DNA of 64,000 nt from Bombardia bombarda (lineage: Eukaryota > Ascomycota > Sordariomycetes > Sordariales > Lasiosphaeriaceae). The translations under genes were made by a program, and so were the position numbers. Below the pieces are notes generated by a model. That model made no database searches. It had not been told where the DNA came from and saw only the letters and a list, made by a program, of their open reading frames with translations. Shown here piece after piece: positions 32,731 through 46,680 of the stretch. The DNA lies in assembly GCA_030512295.1 (NCBI GenBank), contig JAULSR010000001.1, positions 4,673,001 to 4,737,000 on the forward strand. Direction: 5' to 3'. How positions within the stretch are numbered: position 1 is the first letter of the stretch; every line of letters begins with the position of its first letter.

Positions 32731-34314
32731 GGAATCAGGGGCTGAAGTAGCAGGCTGGTCTGATCGTGCACCCAAGTGGAAACGCGGCGCGTCCTGGAGT
32801 CAACACACGCACCAAGCGTTACCGTCAGCTCTTTTTGGGTGTCGCAGCCAAAAATAGCACCCGGTTCTCACCATTCAAGCACACATCAAGGGGTGGAGTC
32901 GGAACTGAGCAGTCCCCATAGCTGACAGCCCTAGCAGCTGCCCAAGAGGTGGAGGGCACCATTCATCCTCATTAGGTAGTAGAGGCCTGTCATGACCCAA
33001 CATGGCCCCCAGTCTCAACTTGCGTAGGCAAGTCGTGCAGGACCCGTACCGTTGAGTGGACTTCTTTGGACCCGCTCCGAGTTGTCTTGGAGGCTCGATC
33101 ATCTGGGACGCGGGCTTCTTTACTGATTCCCAACTATGGGGGTTGTGAAGGGGACTACAAGAGAAGAGAATCAAAGGACAAATGCATGGCACCCTTCCTG
33201 ACAGGTCTCATCTCTCAAGTCGCACAGATCACATAAAGACTTGTGTACCATTATACAACATGAGCAGGGAGTAGGTATTCTTCATTTTTCTACGTCCAGA
33301 AAGCTGAGGTGGGGATTTCGTTACGATTACCACCTCAGGAATAGCACCACTTAGACGACACCAAAATTACCCTTTTTTTTTGGTTTTTTTTTTTTGGAGG
33401 CGTCTAAGTCGGTTCCGTGGCCGCTTAAACTTGGTGACGATTCCTCTAGATGTTATAAAATGAAGCTTTATTGATATTTCCGATATATTTCTGATATATT
33501 TCTTAGGTGGCTGTCTGCACTTGAGCTGTTGTCCCAAGAACAACTCAGCTCAGTAACAGAGTACAGACGAGTGGGCCGCGAAGCTCTGATTCGACCCCCG
33601 GAGTAAAAGAAATGTGGTCCTTATAGAGGGGTTGAAGGGGGGCGACTGGAACATCCGTTGCTGTCCCCGTGCGCGGCACTAGCCTATCGATTCGAGGGGA
33701 AGCAAAGCCCCCTCCATTGCTCCTTGCTCGCTGGCCTTCTCTCTTCCATGCCCCACAAGGCCATGCGGCGCAAATTCGAAGCCCGCGCAAAAGCCAACTT
33801 CACTGATTTTGAAACACCCCACCTCACAACAACCTTACAACCTGATCAGTTCCGGCCGACGACCAACCGCACATCGATCGCAAAAGGTACTTTTTCGCCC
33901 CAAACCCACGAGCTCATGTTCATGGTCGGAGAACTGCCTTTTGCCAGATCTTGTGCAACCGAGACCTCGTAGGACTGCTTATAACTTCAAAGCCTGGACT
34001 TGCCCGCCTACCTACGCAACTGACATCCCCACCACACTGTGCAGCGGACCAAGTGCTGACCAGCTTCACCCCACCTGCCAGATGTCACCGCCGATGCTCA
34101 GCACCATCTGAAGGAGAAGCTCTACGCTGCGCCTGACCCTGATACTGCCATTCGACAACAAGTCGATCTGGCTGCCGTGTTTGATTGTCGCCCTCCCTCC
34201 CCTCCGTCTTCTGGCTCTCTTAGCCACTATCGACGTCAAACAGACCAGCGCCTAACCCCCCTCCGAACACGCCCTATTTCGGCTTCCTACGCGCCGCTGT
34301 ACAAGGTCATCGCC
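32731..34314. other. Intergenic region upstream of KAP104 with nested inverted repeats
   Basis: About 1.6 kb. It includes inverted repeats at 33304-33409 and two T-runs at 33373-33395. The last ~500 bases before KAP104 are open in several frames but show no conserved motif, and are best read as promoter and leader. Confidence 0.5.
33304..33409. repeat. Nested short inverted repeats (possible MITE remnant)
   Basis: CTGAGGTGG at 33304-33312 pairs with CCACCTCAG at 33330-33338 (17-nt loop). CTTAGACG at about 33351-33358 pairs with CGTCTAAG at 33402-33409 around two poly-T runs. Two adjacent hairpins in non-coding DNA could be a small non-autonomous element or a terminator-like structure; no target-site duplication was identified. 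Confidence 0.35.
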
Positions 34315-37271
34315 ATGGCTTGGCAGCCAAACCCCGAGTCCCTGGGGACGCTCGCAGCGTGCCTCAAGGACTCGCTGAGCGGCTTCAACAAAACTGCCCA
34401 GAAACAGGCCGAGATTGTAAGTTGTCATGCTCTCTCAATCCCAGCGCCCCGACCGCGAACCTGACAGCTTGTCCATAAAGATGCTCGCCCAGGCGAAATC
34501 GTCTCCCGACATCAACAACTACCTAGCCTACATCTTTTCGGTTGCAACTCCTCCAGCAACCGTGAACATGACCTCCGACGATTGGCATCTCGTCCGCTCG
34601 GCCGCTTCCATCATGCTCAAGAACAATGTCAAGTCCCACTACAAGCAGATCTCCGAGGCTAGTCTTGCCCTTATCAAGCTGGCCATCCCTCTGGGTGTCC
34701 AAGACAAAACCTCGCAGATCCGCAATTACGCAGGTAACATTGCCACGGAGCTTATCAAGCGAGGAGGTCTATATAGCTGGCCCGAGCTGTTGCCAGAACT
34801 TTTGAACATGCTCAGTAACGAGTCAGGCCAGTTCTCGCCAGAGGCCCAAGAAGGCGCAATGACGACTATGACCAAGATTTGTGAAGACAACACAAAATTG
34901 CTGGAGAGAGAGCACAACGGCCAGAGGCCTTTGAACTTCCTGTTGCCCAAGTTTATCGAGGCGACACAGAGCCCCCTTCCCAAGGTCCGGGCGCAAGCCT
35001 TGACGGCCATCAACATCTTCACTCCCCGCAAAAGTCAGGCCATGCTCACCTCTGTAGACAGCCTTCTACAGCACCTGTTTCATCTTTCCGAAGATTCAGT
35101 TTCCGACGTCCGACGCCAGGTCTGTCGCGCTTTTGTTCGTCTCGTAGAGACACGGCCGGATAAACTCCTGCCTCATATTGGCGGTCTGGTTGATTACATC
35201 ATCACTCAGCAAAAAAGTGAAGACGAGGAGCTCGCGTGCGAAGCTGCCGAGTTCTGGTTGTCGGTCGGAGAGCACGCGAATCTGTGGCAAGCCCTTCGGC
35301 CCTACGTCGACAAAATCATCCCGGTTTTGCTCCAGTGTATGGTGTACAGCCCCGAAGATATTGGTATGCTAGGCGGGGCTTCGGATGACGAGGACGAGGA
35401 CGACAGGGAGGAGGACATCAAGCCCCAATTCGCCAAGAAGAACCTGAAGCGAAACGCTGGCGGCGCCTCGGCAGACGCCGGCGAGAACGGCAATGCGTTT
35501 GAGAAGCTCGCAAGCATGGAGGACGAATTAGAGGAAGGTGAGGTCGACGACTTGGATGACGGCGATGACAATCCAGACGAGAAGTGGACTCTCAGAAAGT
35601 GCTCGGCAGCAGCACTCGACGTATTTGCCCGCGATTTTGGTGGTCCTGTCTTCACATCAATTCTGCCTTATCTGCAGACGAATCTGAAGCATGCCGACTG
35701 GCCTTACAGAGAAGCGGCAGTCCTCGCCCTGGGCGCTGTAGCTGAAGGTTGCATGGATGTGGTTATTCCGCATCTGCCAGAGTTGGTACCATACTTGATC
35801 AGTCTTTTGGAGGATGAAGAGCCGGTCGTTCGCCAAATAACCTGCTGGACCCTTGGCCGATATTCCGCCTGGGCGGCCGAACTCAAAGACCCTGTGCAGA
35901 AGAACACCTATTTCATGCCTATGATGGATGGTATTCTGAGAAAGATGCTCGACAAGAACAAGAAGGTACAGGAGGCAGGTGCTTCTGCAATGGCGAATCT
36001 GGAAGAGAAGGCAGGAAAAGAGCTTGAGCCGTACAGCGGGCCCATCATCCAGCAATACGTTATGTGCTTCAACAAGTACAAAGATCGGAACATGTGGATT
36101 CTCTACGACTGTGTCCAGACCCTAGCAGAGAATATCGGGCCTGTCTTGGCAAGACCTGAGCTCTGCAATCAGCTTATGCCCGCTTTGATCGAGCGATGGC
36201 AGAAGGTTGGCGACCAATCTCGGGAACTTTTCCCGCTGCTTGAGTGCCTGTCTTACGTTGCCATGGCACTGGGCGACGCTTTCTCTCCCTACGCCGAGCC
36301 GATTTTCGCGAGGTGCATCAACATTATCCATCAGAACTTGGAGCAGTCCATGGCTGCGACAAACAACCCCAACTTTGATCAGCCCGACAAGGATTTCTTG
36401 GTTACGAGCCTTGATCTTTTGAGCGCGGTTATCCAAGCCCTTGACGACGAGAAGGCGGCCAAACTCGTCTCCACCAGCCAGCCAGCCTTCTTCGAGCTGT
36501 TGGGTTTCTGCATGGAAGACCCCTCTGATGAAGTGCAGCAGTCAGCATACGCTCTCCTGGGTGACTGTTCAAAGTATGTCTTTGAGCAGCTGAAGCAGTT
36601 TCTTCCCTCGATCCTTCCCATTCTCTTGAAGCGGTTGGATCTGGATCATATCCTGGACGAGGAGATCGACAGCGGCTTCAGCGTTGTCAACAACGCATGC
36701 TGGAGTGCAGGCGAGATTGCCATGCAATACAAAAAAGAGATGATGCCATACGCATCGGAGCTTCTCCAGCGCTGTGTCGAGATCATCACCAACCCGCGAG
36801 TGCCCAAGGGAGTGAACGAGAATGCCGCTATTGCCCTAGGAAGACTCGGCCTCGACTGTCATGAAGTCCTTGCTCCGCATCTTGCTACATTTGCAGAGGA
36901 CTTTTTGAACTCGATGGACGATGTTGATCCGTCCGAGGAGAAGGCTACCGCCTTCAAGGGCTTCAGCTTGGTCGTCGCTCAGAACCCACAGTCGATTGAG
37001 AATGTTCTCTTGAAATTCTTTGTCTCGATGGCAAGATATCAGGACCTGAAGCTACGGACCCCGGTCAAGCAGGATCTGCACGATGTTTTCCAAAATGTGA
37101 GTAACTGCTTAGTAAACCGCGACCTGCATGTTGCACTTCCATATTGAATACTGACGTTCTTCCTCCTAGGTGCTGAACATCTATCGTCAACTGATCCCCC
37201 AGTTTAACGAATTCATCGGACAGATGGACGCCCAGGATCAGGCGGCACTGAAGGCAAACTATGCCATATAG
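34315..37271 (+). CDS. KAP104: Importin beta-2 / transportin (karyopherin Kap104)
   Basis: Nuclear import receptor that carries PY-NLS cargoes such as hnRNP/mRNA-binding proteins through nuclear pores and releases them on RanGTP. Three exons, 34315-34416, 34481-37096 and 37170-37271, all joining at phase 0, give 939 aa. The protein starts MAWQPNPESLGTLAACLKDS and is built of HEAT repeats throughout. An importin-beta N-terminal domain lies near residues 30-110. An acidic loop follows residue ~325 (GGASDDEDEDDREED, then EELEEGEVDDLDDGDD-like sequence), which is the transportin H8 loop involved in cargo release. It then resumes at DEKWTLRKCSAAALDVFA. The C-terminal exon encodes VLNIYRQLIPQFNEFIGQMD and ends in NYAI. 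Length and the acidic loop separate it from other beta-karyopherins. The start context is CGCCATGGC. Confidence 0.96.
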
Positions 37272-40200
37272 CGAACCAATGTTCGAGGTCCTAAGAGCGG
37301 CCAGAGGTCATTATTCTGGGTTCAGCCCTGTCAAGGTCGATGCAACCAACCTTCTTCAACAACGCCTCCTTCCCGTAGATAGCTGTCCATCTTTGGAATC
37401 ATTATACCCTTGGCTCTTTGGTCAAACCCTACTACTACTCTAGAGCTAAGGCACAACGATGAGAGAAGGGCTTTTTGTTTGTATTTCTCTCACCACAAAC
37501 GCCTTTCTGCGACTTTCAATTTTCCGCTGGAATAATTTAGGGCGATAGTGACTGGACTCACCGACCTGGCAGGAGAGCAGGTGATAGGCGAGGGGAAGAA
37601 AGAAGGAGCAAAAACTTATTTATTTAGTTATCGCAAGAAGTTCAGCTTGGTGGTGACAGACAAACACGCGTGTTGTTAGTAATCTTTGTAATCCCGAAAC
37701 GACAACCAATGGCTGGGATACTTCATGATCCTGGAATTTTAAACAAGACTTAACGACGAAAGAAAAGTTATGAGCGGGGGATGGTTTGTGGGCTGCGGCA
37801 GTGGTGGTGGGTGCAGTGGTAGCAGTGGTGACAACAGCGACAATGTTGGGTGGATGGTTATGGAGGTTTGAACCATCATTGCCGGTACTAGTAGCCAGCT
37901 ACTTACTACTTTTACTTACCTCGATTGTCTACCATACCTTCATCAGGCTATGTCTAGCCAGACAACACCAACAAAAACAACGACGAGCAGGCCCAACGCA
38001 GGTAGCAGGCAAATGGGCATGAAGAAACGGACTCACTCCAGCTAGCATTAATGGAGACGATGGACATCCTTAGGTTATCTCTTTCTGAAGCAGTAGCCGA
38101 TCAAGTGGATTTGGGATCAGTATATTTGAGCGAACTGATTTACGAAGACTGAGCCGGCGTGGAGGTGATGCTGGCTGGTATCGGTAATATTCAATAACGA
38201 TAATGGGGCCTCGCCGTTTCAATACGCATGGAATCTTGTAGATAAATAGGTAGGTAGATAGATGCTGCGATTTCAGATAGAAGAGACATAGTACGAGCAA
38301 TAAACAGCGTTTGTGGGGGTTTGTTTGGTTTTTGGTTGTTCTGTGCTTGGTTTGGTTTGAACTTCCTTCAGACTATGGATGAAATCAGTATCATGTCAAA
38401 GGGTTCTTTTATTTCTCCTTTTGCATTGATGGAGACGTTATTACCGTCAACATTCCTCGTCATTTTCAGTCTCTCGTAGATGGACACAAAATTTACTTTG
38501 CTGTCTTCATATATGCGACTTCTTGGTCGAATATCATTTGAATATCTTTACGATGAAGGCGGTGGGTGGTCGTTTGGAGTCCTATGTATATTACATCAAT
38601 GGTATCGCGAGGTACCCTAGCTAGTAGCATAAACATCACATCACCATACACTGATCGTTGAGCACATTTTTTGGCCTTCCAGAAGTCTAATTTCCAGGCG
38701 CGTTTACCAACCTGTATGGCCAGCTTAAGCTACAAAACTCTGGTTCGCGCACTCATAGAATATCCATACAGCCCTGTAGGCCGAGCCCAGAACTTCTTCC
38801 ATGTTTATTATTGTTGTTTATGTCCTCCACACCCCCAGCCACTTCTTTCCAGCTCCGTCTATTGGTCAAGCAAAAGATTGGGAGGATGGTACAGGGAGGC
38901 AGCAGCACAGCACAAGACAGCACAGCGCAACGCGACGCAACGAAACACAAAAAATGTGTATGTAGCGCACAGCATGTCGGTCGGTCCGTCCCTCCGTCCT
39001 CGCCTTTGGAAACAGAGCATCCGATTTGGCTTGATGATGCAAAATGGGGAAAGAAGGATTCTTTTCTTGATGAAGAAAGAAAGGAGGAAGCACAAAGGGG
39101 GTGGTGGAGACGACAATAAAAAGGAGAGGAATAGTACTGAGGTACTGGAAACGCAGCCAAGATACCACAATGATAACTGACCGCCATCACGTCCAGTGTA
39201 CTTCAGCAGAGGGAGTAAGGAAAGTAAAACAGTCTCCGGTCTTTCCGTTGGGTCACCCACACCCCCTTTATTCTCTCTATCTCTCTTCCCCTTCGTGCTT
39301 CCTTGCCCGGCCACTTGTTCTGCGTTATTCATCTAGCAGTCAGATCCCCCCTGTTTCTGTTAGCAAATCTAGCAGGAACACGAGATGCCTTTCGTACCAC
39401 GACCAATAACATGATAATGATATCAACGTAGCCATGGCTCGACTAGGGAGCATGCCGTGTGTGTCCGTGTGTGTATGTGTGTATGTGTGATGAGCTGTCC
39501 TTCCCTCCCCCCCTTATGTCAAATTGCAGATAGAAATTCTCCAATGGGGATGGCAACAAGCTTGTGTCCATCGAGAACCTGATACTCTGGCTAGTCGTGT
39601 GATGGATGGAGAAGCATGTACAGACGAGGCGTTTGTTTCTCGATACATCCTTCTTTCGTCTCCCCCCCTTCTCGGTTTTTCATGAACCCGTGGCCAAGGA
39701 CACCAATTTGTGCTGGTGTTACAAAAGGGGAGATTGAATAGGAACAGTGCCTGATCATGGATGAATAAGAACCTGCGCTTCTTGATCAGTTGATTCTGTT
39801 GCCAAGGGTACTAATGATGAGGAAAATCTGGAAAAGATAGACAGACAGACATTTGCTTTCACCACTAGTGTCGCCACCGCCGTCACCGGCTTGTCAAAGC
39901 CACGCGCGCTACAGTTCGTCAGGCACTACCATCAAAGTCTGGCAAGTATCCTTTTAAATGAGGAGTGAGAAATGTGGGCGGGCAGATAATAATTCGGAAG
40001 ATGTGATATTCATTCGGCGATTTTCTCTGCAAAAGCACACTCGCCACTATCATTAACCATCAGATATAGCTTCACGTGGAATATCTTCAGCCTCACAGAG
40101 GCAAAAGATACGCTTACTCTACACAGACTTTTGATCTGTGTAAGAAACAGCCGGGCCGTCTGGCCAAACCACGCTGTTCATGCGACGTAGTAACTTTGCT

Positions 40201-42120
40201 GCCAAGGTCGTAACATGTACCACAGACGGTCCAGCGTGAGGGCGGTGAGAGCAGGTGTGAATGATCAAAAGACAAATCAAATAAATAAAAATAATAAAAA
40301 TGTCATTTTTATTCTAGATAAAATGTCAATAAATTCAAACCAGTTGTCGCACGCCGGTGTATGCGTCCAGGTGGAGTGTATGTACAGATCTATCATCCCC
40401 CCTTTCATGAGTCAATATCGACAAAGTTTCCCATACTGTGTGGTTTTTTGCTGTTGCCCAAGTAGCCGTGGCCGAACAGCCGTAGCCGAGTAAGCCATAG
40501 CCATAGCCAGGACGTATACGTTGCCAGTTGATAGGCTGGCATATTCTTCTCCAAGAGGCATGTTGCATGTACTAGTCTAGTAGTTGTGAACGACAGATGC
40601 TGCACTGACAGTTGCAGCCGCCCGCTTTCAAAGGATCACCAACTGCGCCGCCGCGTTCCTGCTCTCCCAACGACATGCCGCCAAGGCCAAGCAAAGGGCG
40701 TTGCTGCAATATATCGAAGCCGTCGGTGAGTCAGCACAGCCTACTAGCATGTCGCAAGGACTATACCCCTTGAGGTAAAAAGGGCCCCTTGTTAGTGTGA
40801 AGATGTGAAGATGGGCGTGAAGATTGGACGGGTCCGAAGGCGGGAGCGAAGTGACGCCGCCAAAGTGGCTGAGCAGCAGCAGAGCTGATGTCCATGTCAC
40901 CATGTGAGATGGACTCGGAGAAGAAAAAAAGAAAAGATTGGAGGGAAATCACGCAAGAGCCTCTGACCCAGGTTCGCGGGTCCTGCGGCCTGCCTGCCTG
41001 CCTGCCTGCCCCCAAGTGGTGTACGGCTGTCTGTCTGTCTGTCTGTCTGTTGTTCATGCAGTAATGGCGTCGGTTGTCGGTAGATTCTATTGTTATGGCG
41101 GCCCCGTCTGGCCACGGCGCACGCACTGATGGTGCCCCCGATTGGGTCGCCCCATGCAAAGAAAAAAGGTACTGTCTGTCAGTTCCCGCCTGCATCATGG
41201 CCGCCCTCCGAGACCGCTAGGGGGAAGAAGTGAATACGGTGACTAAGATTAAGCGAAAAGGAAAAAGAGCAAAAGGAAGGCCCAGTTGAGCATTCACTAA
41301 GGAAAGCTACACGTTCAGGCAAGCGGTGAGAGGGGTTAGGGTTTATGACATCCCCATGTCATGTTCCAACGGGCGGGAAGGAAGCGAAGAATTACGGGCT
41401 AAAAAAAGATGAAGATTCGCAACGGATGGGCTGCGACTGCCGTAAGCCAACCAACTGACGTCCCCACATCCCCCATTAACCTAATTCTACCTAACAACGT
41501 CTCAAGCGCCCAGACGCCTCTCGTGTTACACAAGAATTCTTCGGGCCGCCCGCCTTGCTACCTTCCTAGCCTTCCTAGCCTTCCTAGCCTGCCTCGCCAG
41601 CCCCAGCCCAGCGAGCATGGGTTAATCATTATGGACGTCGCCGCATTTCTACATTTGGGGGCCATAAATCACAGGAAAGAAAAAAAACCTATAGCAATGA
41701 ACTTGCACGAGATATCGGTACCTTCTTGATGTTACCAGTTCGTTCAACCGTCCACTCTATGTGCAAAAAATAAAGAAACTAAAGCACTCCAACTATCTGT
41801 TTCCTTCCTTCTCAACATTTCTGTCTAGTGAAGAGACGATATGTGCTTGCATGAGATGTGATCATCTGACACATTGCAGAGTTGCGCAGCGATATATGTA
41901 CGTAGTAGTACTTTAGTGTTGTAGTCTTGCACCAAAAAATGAAAGAATGAATAAGCCCTTTACAGTAAGTAACTGAGAGGAGGATTTGGGCCAAAAAATA
42001 ACGATGCAACCATTACCATGTTTACTTTACACCCATGAGTGCTCCGACAACAAAAAGTGATCGATTCACCGGCAATCTGACTTGCCACTGGATCATTATG
42101 GAAATATCCACATATTATTC
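37272..42120. other. Gene-poor region with microsatellites, left of tRNA-Ala
   Basis: About 4.8 kb. Open frames of up to 169 codons near 38670-39180 exist on both strands but overlap, are low in complexity and match nothing recognisable. Simple repeats include GT-rich DNA at 39458-39490, (TGCC)5 at 40991-41010, (CTGT)6 at 41027-41050 and three CCTTCCTAG units near 41560-41590. No coding gene is supported. Confidence 0.5.
40991..41050 (+). repeat. Compound tetranucleotide repeat, (TGCC)5 then (CTGT)6
   Basis: Five TGCC units at 40991-41010 and six CTGT units at 41027-41050, separated by 16 bases. It is a plain microsatellite in non-coding DNA. Confidence 0.9.
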
Positions 42121-42205
42121 TGGACGAGCTGGGAATCGAACCCAGGACCTTTCGCATACAGGATAGTATGCTAAGCGAACGCTCTACCAACTGAGCCACA
42201 CGCCC
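42121..42205 (-). tRNA. tRNA-Ala (anticodon AGC), intron-containing
   Basis: Read on the minus strand the gene starts GGGCGTGTGGCTCAG, has a D-arm GCTC-AGTTGGTA-GAGC, an anticodon stem TTCGC/GCGAA with loop TTAGCAT, and a T-arm CTGGG-TTCGATT-CCCAG. It ends CTCGTCC plus discriminator A. The anticodon is AGC. The acceptor stem has the G3:U70 pair that identifies alanine tRNAs and one U:U mismatch at 6:67. A 12-nt intron (TACTATCCTGTA) interrupts after position 37, the canonical site. The 3' CCA is not encoded, as expected in a nuclear gene. Box A (TGGCTCAGTTGG) and box B (GGTTCGATTCC) are intact, so it should be functional. Confidence 0.95.
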
Positions 42206-45200
42206 TGAAGAGGATATCCTGTTGATGAGTAGCGGGCCCGCGTGTCCACACTATGATGACGCTTGGTTCTCTTCCTTCTCTTCCTTCTCGAAAAAGGAAA
42301 AGATCGTTAAGGTGTTATGTGTGTTTTCTCGCTCTTGCCCATGACCCCGAGACGCAGTTGCGGGTAGATCCGGATCCTTCTCCGCCGTAGGCGAAATACC
42401 GCCCGGCGAAGCTTCTGGAGGCTTGGCTGGCTGCCCGGAACATCTGCTGACAGAGGGATTCAACTGACAGAATGAAACGTAGCAAAGATCAGCGAAGGAA
42501 GAAGTAATCATCTTTTGGACAGAGGGAGAAAGACCAATGGCAGTTGTCTATTTGTCAAAAGTACAATGGACGGTGGGATCACACGTAAGTAAAATGTGGA
42601 AATATGTGACAATACGTAGGAGGAACAGCGCAGAATGGCCGAAGAAGGACCAACAGTGTTTTGCTAGTCTTATTTACGGTCATGCTGTCCAGCCCTGCAG
42701 AGAGAGAGAGGTCTAGATTTAGGTTCTTGCAACTTGCAGGGGGTGGGTGGCATGTTGGTGAGTGAATAGGAAGCAAAGTCTTGTCTTTTGTTAAATTTTG
42801 TTCAGTTAATAGTAAAGACAGTAGAGTAGCATCGTATAGAGAATATGTAGAATGTTGTAGAAAATGGCCTGACGTTGCCTATTTTACTGTCTGTCTGAGG
42901 CGTATGAAATGTAAGACGCAATACATTTCTTTAGTAACCGGATAATGAGACCGACGTTGTCCCAAATAAGAGGCAAAATATAACTTGAAAGTTATGTTGC
43001 CTCTTTTGCTTGTTAGACGTGCAATGATGTTTGGGCGTCGTTGATAGTAGATATGTAGCTATATTGATGTTATCTGCTGTTCAAACAAAACACGGAAACG
43101 GGGGCGAGCCACTAGTCTTCCTCTATCGAGACGTCCATGCATCCATCCCTCCAACACCACTTGGTTCCTCGCACATGTGGCACAAAAGGGATATGATGTT
43201 TCGTACTGGGTAAAGAACCGTACAGTCAAACCCCGGGGCAGGTAACAGTGATCCATACAGACAGATAGAACTGCTAGGTAGTTGGTAGTGAAGTCAGGGG
43301 TATGGGTAAAGATAAATTGGCTGTTTCTTCACCAGCATCATCATCCACTTGGAAACCAGCTCATGGCCTGATCATGATAACACAAGTGTATTATCTTGAT
43401 GTACTAGCAAGTGCTTATAGATAGGGGCATTGGCGGACGAAAACAGAATATCGGATTGTTTCCTGTTCTTAATATTGCAAAGTTACTCAGCAGCATGCAA
43501 TGTGCAGTTTCTGAATAGATGTATGCGAGGAACAGAGTCATACATACCCGGATATGATAGTATGCAGTTCAGGGATAGATGGAAATGCCATCTGATGTGG
43601 AAAGAAGAGGAGATCCTCATTGGTGCAGCCCCTTTTCTGGGCGCGTCCACCGCTCCCCCTTCTTCTTTCCCATGATTTCCTCTCTCCAGGTTTTCGTCCT
43701 TCACCGCGGTTTGAGGTCTGACGAGACTATTTCCCGACACCCCTGTATATATGCATGTTATGTCGAGCTTGCTGTCAGTTGAGTGACCTCAGATGTTGTG
43801 CTATGAAATAAGGGTTTCTGCTGGCGGTGTCTGGCTATCGCGGACCCGGGACCGGACCCGGGATAGTGAAAAACAATAGAAAGGGGACCACAGTATACTT
43901 GGGGTCATGATGAGTATTTGGCGCGCGCTACTAAGCCGCGTCTAGTCAGAATGACAGACGGGAGCAGTGAGATTCGTCCTCTTCTTGGCACATGTAGTTG
44001 ATTGCTTTCCCAGGGTGACACAGGAGAATGCGATTCCCAGCAGCACCAACGCGTTGTTTGGGTCACAGGACAGGCAGACGTGGACAAAAGCAACATGGAT
44101 TATTCTAGTTGCTGGTTGTTCAAGTTGCACAGCAGAAAGTGTGCCTGCCTGCCTGTCTCGTCCTGTACGTCGGGCTTTGAACTCACCTCATATCGTGCTT
44201 CCCTATCTCGTCATGTGCGCATAGTTAACAAGCTCGGGCGTATTAAAAGCTGATGGGGGACGGATGAGGCGGGCTGGGCTGGGCTTTGAGCCTCCTTTCA
44301 GGGTCATCGTCATCTCATCACATGGTCCAGTCAGTGCCTTTCCCTTTCTTTCCTGATTGGGACCTGGACTATATTTAGACGACCACCTTACTGCGTATGG
44401 TGAGCTTGATGCATTCGTCACCCTTTGAACGGCAAAGAGATACCGAACGGCCCACAATTGGCTTTGTCGAGGGCAAACCATTGGGCCCCCATCTATCGGG
44501 CTCCGATCCAACAGACCGGGACAGAGCAAGTCGTCATTGCCAAATCATGCAAGGATTTTTTGTGCTTTCTTTAAGCTTCTCACTGGTATACCGTAATCGA
44601 CGTGGGCAGATTGAGGGGTAAATTATTTCCTAGGGAAAGAAAAAAAAACCAGAAAGGAAATAGAGAAAGAGACAAAACAAAACTCCCTATGAGCTTATTA
44701 CTAATGGTCATGATAGCTCCCATGCCTCGATCCCCAGACACTCGAGGGTTTGAAGCATCTGGACATACTCGGCAATGGACAATGTCGAAGAGAGCAACCG
44801 CATACATTGTGGTTGGCCCGCTGTGCAGCTCACCGCCTCTCGAAAGATGTTGACAGTGAAATGGGTAGGTAGGCTGCTGGCATGCCAAACTATTTCACCT
44901 GTTCAACGACACACAGCATCATCTATCTGGACTAGCGCGGAACGATGCATCTGGCTGAGTGAAAGTCGGCCCTGCGATCTGATCGGCTTGCAACGCAGTC
45001 GGCCGTGCAATTATCCGCTGCTTATCAACATCCCCGACCGTGTGATAATAACCAGTAACAGTGACCAGTGTGTACTTTGCAGTCTCCGTTTTGGCTCGGT
45101 AGAAGGATTATCATCCTGGAGCATCTTATAGGATTTCCGCGATTGGTGGTGGTCGTCAAGTCCGCTGAAGAAGCCGTGGTGACAGGCCACTACATGCTTT

Positions 45201-46680
45201 GTCGCTTGTCCTTGACTCCTTGTCAACGCTTTGTCTTGGCTGGTGGGTATTGGTGTTTATTCGATGGGGTTGCCGCGGTTAGCTGTCAGGCAGAAAAATA
45301 AGAACCTCTGGTAGATCTAGGGCAAACCCGCCATGGCAGCTAAGGTACATTTAGCTGGTGTAAGTGAGCTTGAAGTGCACCAAGGTTCTTGATTGTGCGG
45401 GAGGTTAGTCAGCACCACAAAAAACCCCAACTTGAGTTAAGGTAAGGTATGGCTTGCTGCCCTCGCTGCCTCGCTACTGCTGGCGTTGTCCGCAATCCGT
45501 CCCAGAAGGTGGAACGTTGTATCGTGTGAGCCATGTGCGCGCGTGGCTGTCATGGAATTGGCCAAGACTGTTGTGGGCTGCGCATAACCCAACAAATACC
45601 AGAGCATACTGTAGTGTGTTCAGTAGGGCGTAGTGTCGCTGTCGTCCATTGTCTGCAAGTTGTCAGTGGCCGGCTTTTTCTCGGTCGGATGTGGCAATCC
45701 CAGACCTGGTCGAGTGGGGCAAATTGAGCGGCACTAGGGCAAGGGTGGTGGAGAACAAATGTTTATCTTCAAGAATAGAAACAGTCTAGGCTGAAAGAGG
45801 GCTAGCCGCAGAATATCGATTGGGTATGGATGAGCGCCTCTTTCGGAGGAAACGAGAGCCAATGCCAGACTTGCCAGTCGACACACATTACGTCGGTGTC
45901 AGTGCCAGTGTGCCGGTGGGGCTGTGGTCGTGAAGTCACCGAAAGTGAAGTGAGTGCCATTGAGAATTGGAGATGGAGTGACAGCTAGCCAGTCAGCCAG
46001 CCTCCCAGCGAACAGCTTCTCCAAGCCCGCTTCTCCACACCATCAAGTGCGGCACAGAGCCCTGAGCTGTCCCCTGCGATGGGATATGGAAGACGCTATA
46101 CACATACACGACAGGCTGCACTGCATGGGATGCAGCACATACACAATATACACTGCGTCCCAATCTGTGAATGAATAGGCGAGCAATGTGCCGGGGAGCG
46201 GTGAGCACTTTATCTGGCTGGGCTAGCTGAGGGATCATGGATTCATGGTCAGGAGTTCATTTGTCCATCATGCAGCTCTAAGTCTCAATAGAGAGCTTTT
46301 GCCGGTAGCTCAGGTCTTCACCTCACACCGAGGCAAGGGGACAAGGTCAGAGAAACTCAAACTGAGGGACCAGAAAGAGGGTGGCAGCCAATGATGAAGG
46401 GTGTTGAGAAGAGGGGGAGAAGGAGCAACGGAGCAGCGGAGCAATAGAGCTGTGCGTGCAGTTGCATGGAGTTGAGCAAATAGAGGAGTAGAAACGAAAC
46501 CGAGCATGCGAGGTAAGGTAGGTAGGTGAGCTAATGAAGTTGTGGAGTGCAAGGGTAGACGGCGGGCAGCCAGGCAGCCAAAAATGGACACGAGAAACGG
46601 CTGTTTCATCCAACCAGACCCAGTAAATGGACAGATAAAAATCCGATCTACCAGGAATTGGCGACCGGACAAACCAGGGA

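Noticed and set aside
33580..33610. TTCGA-containing stretch resembling a tRNA T-arm
   Set aside because: No matching D-arm or acceptor stem is found on either side.
38671..39332. Frames of 100-170 codons on both strands
   Set aside because: Low-complexity, mutually antisense and unrecognisable; no coding gene supported.
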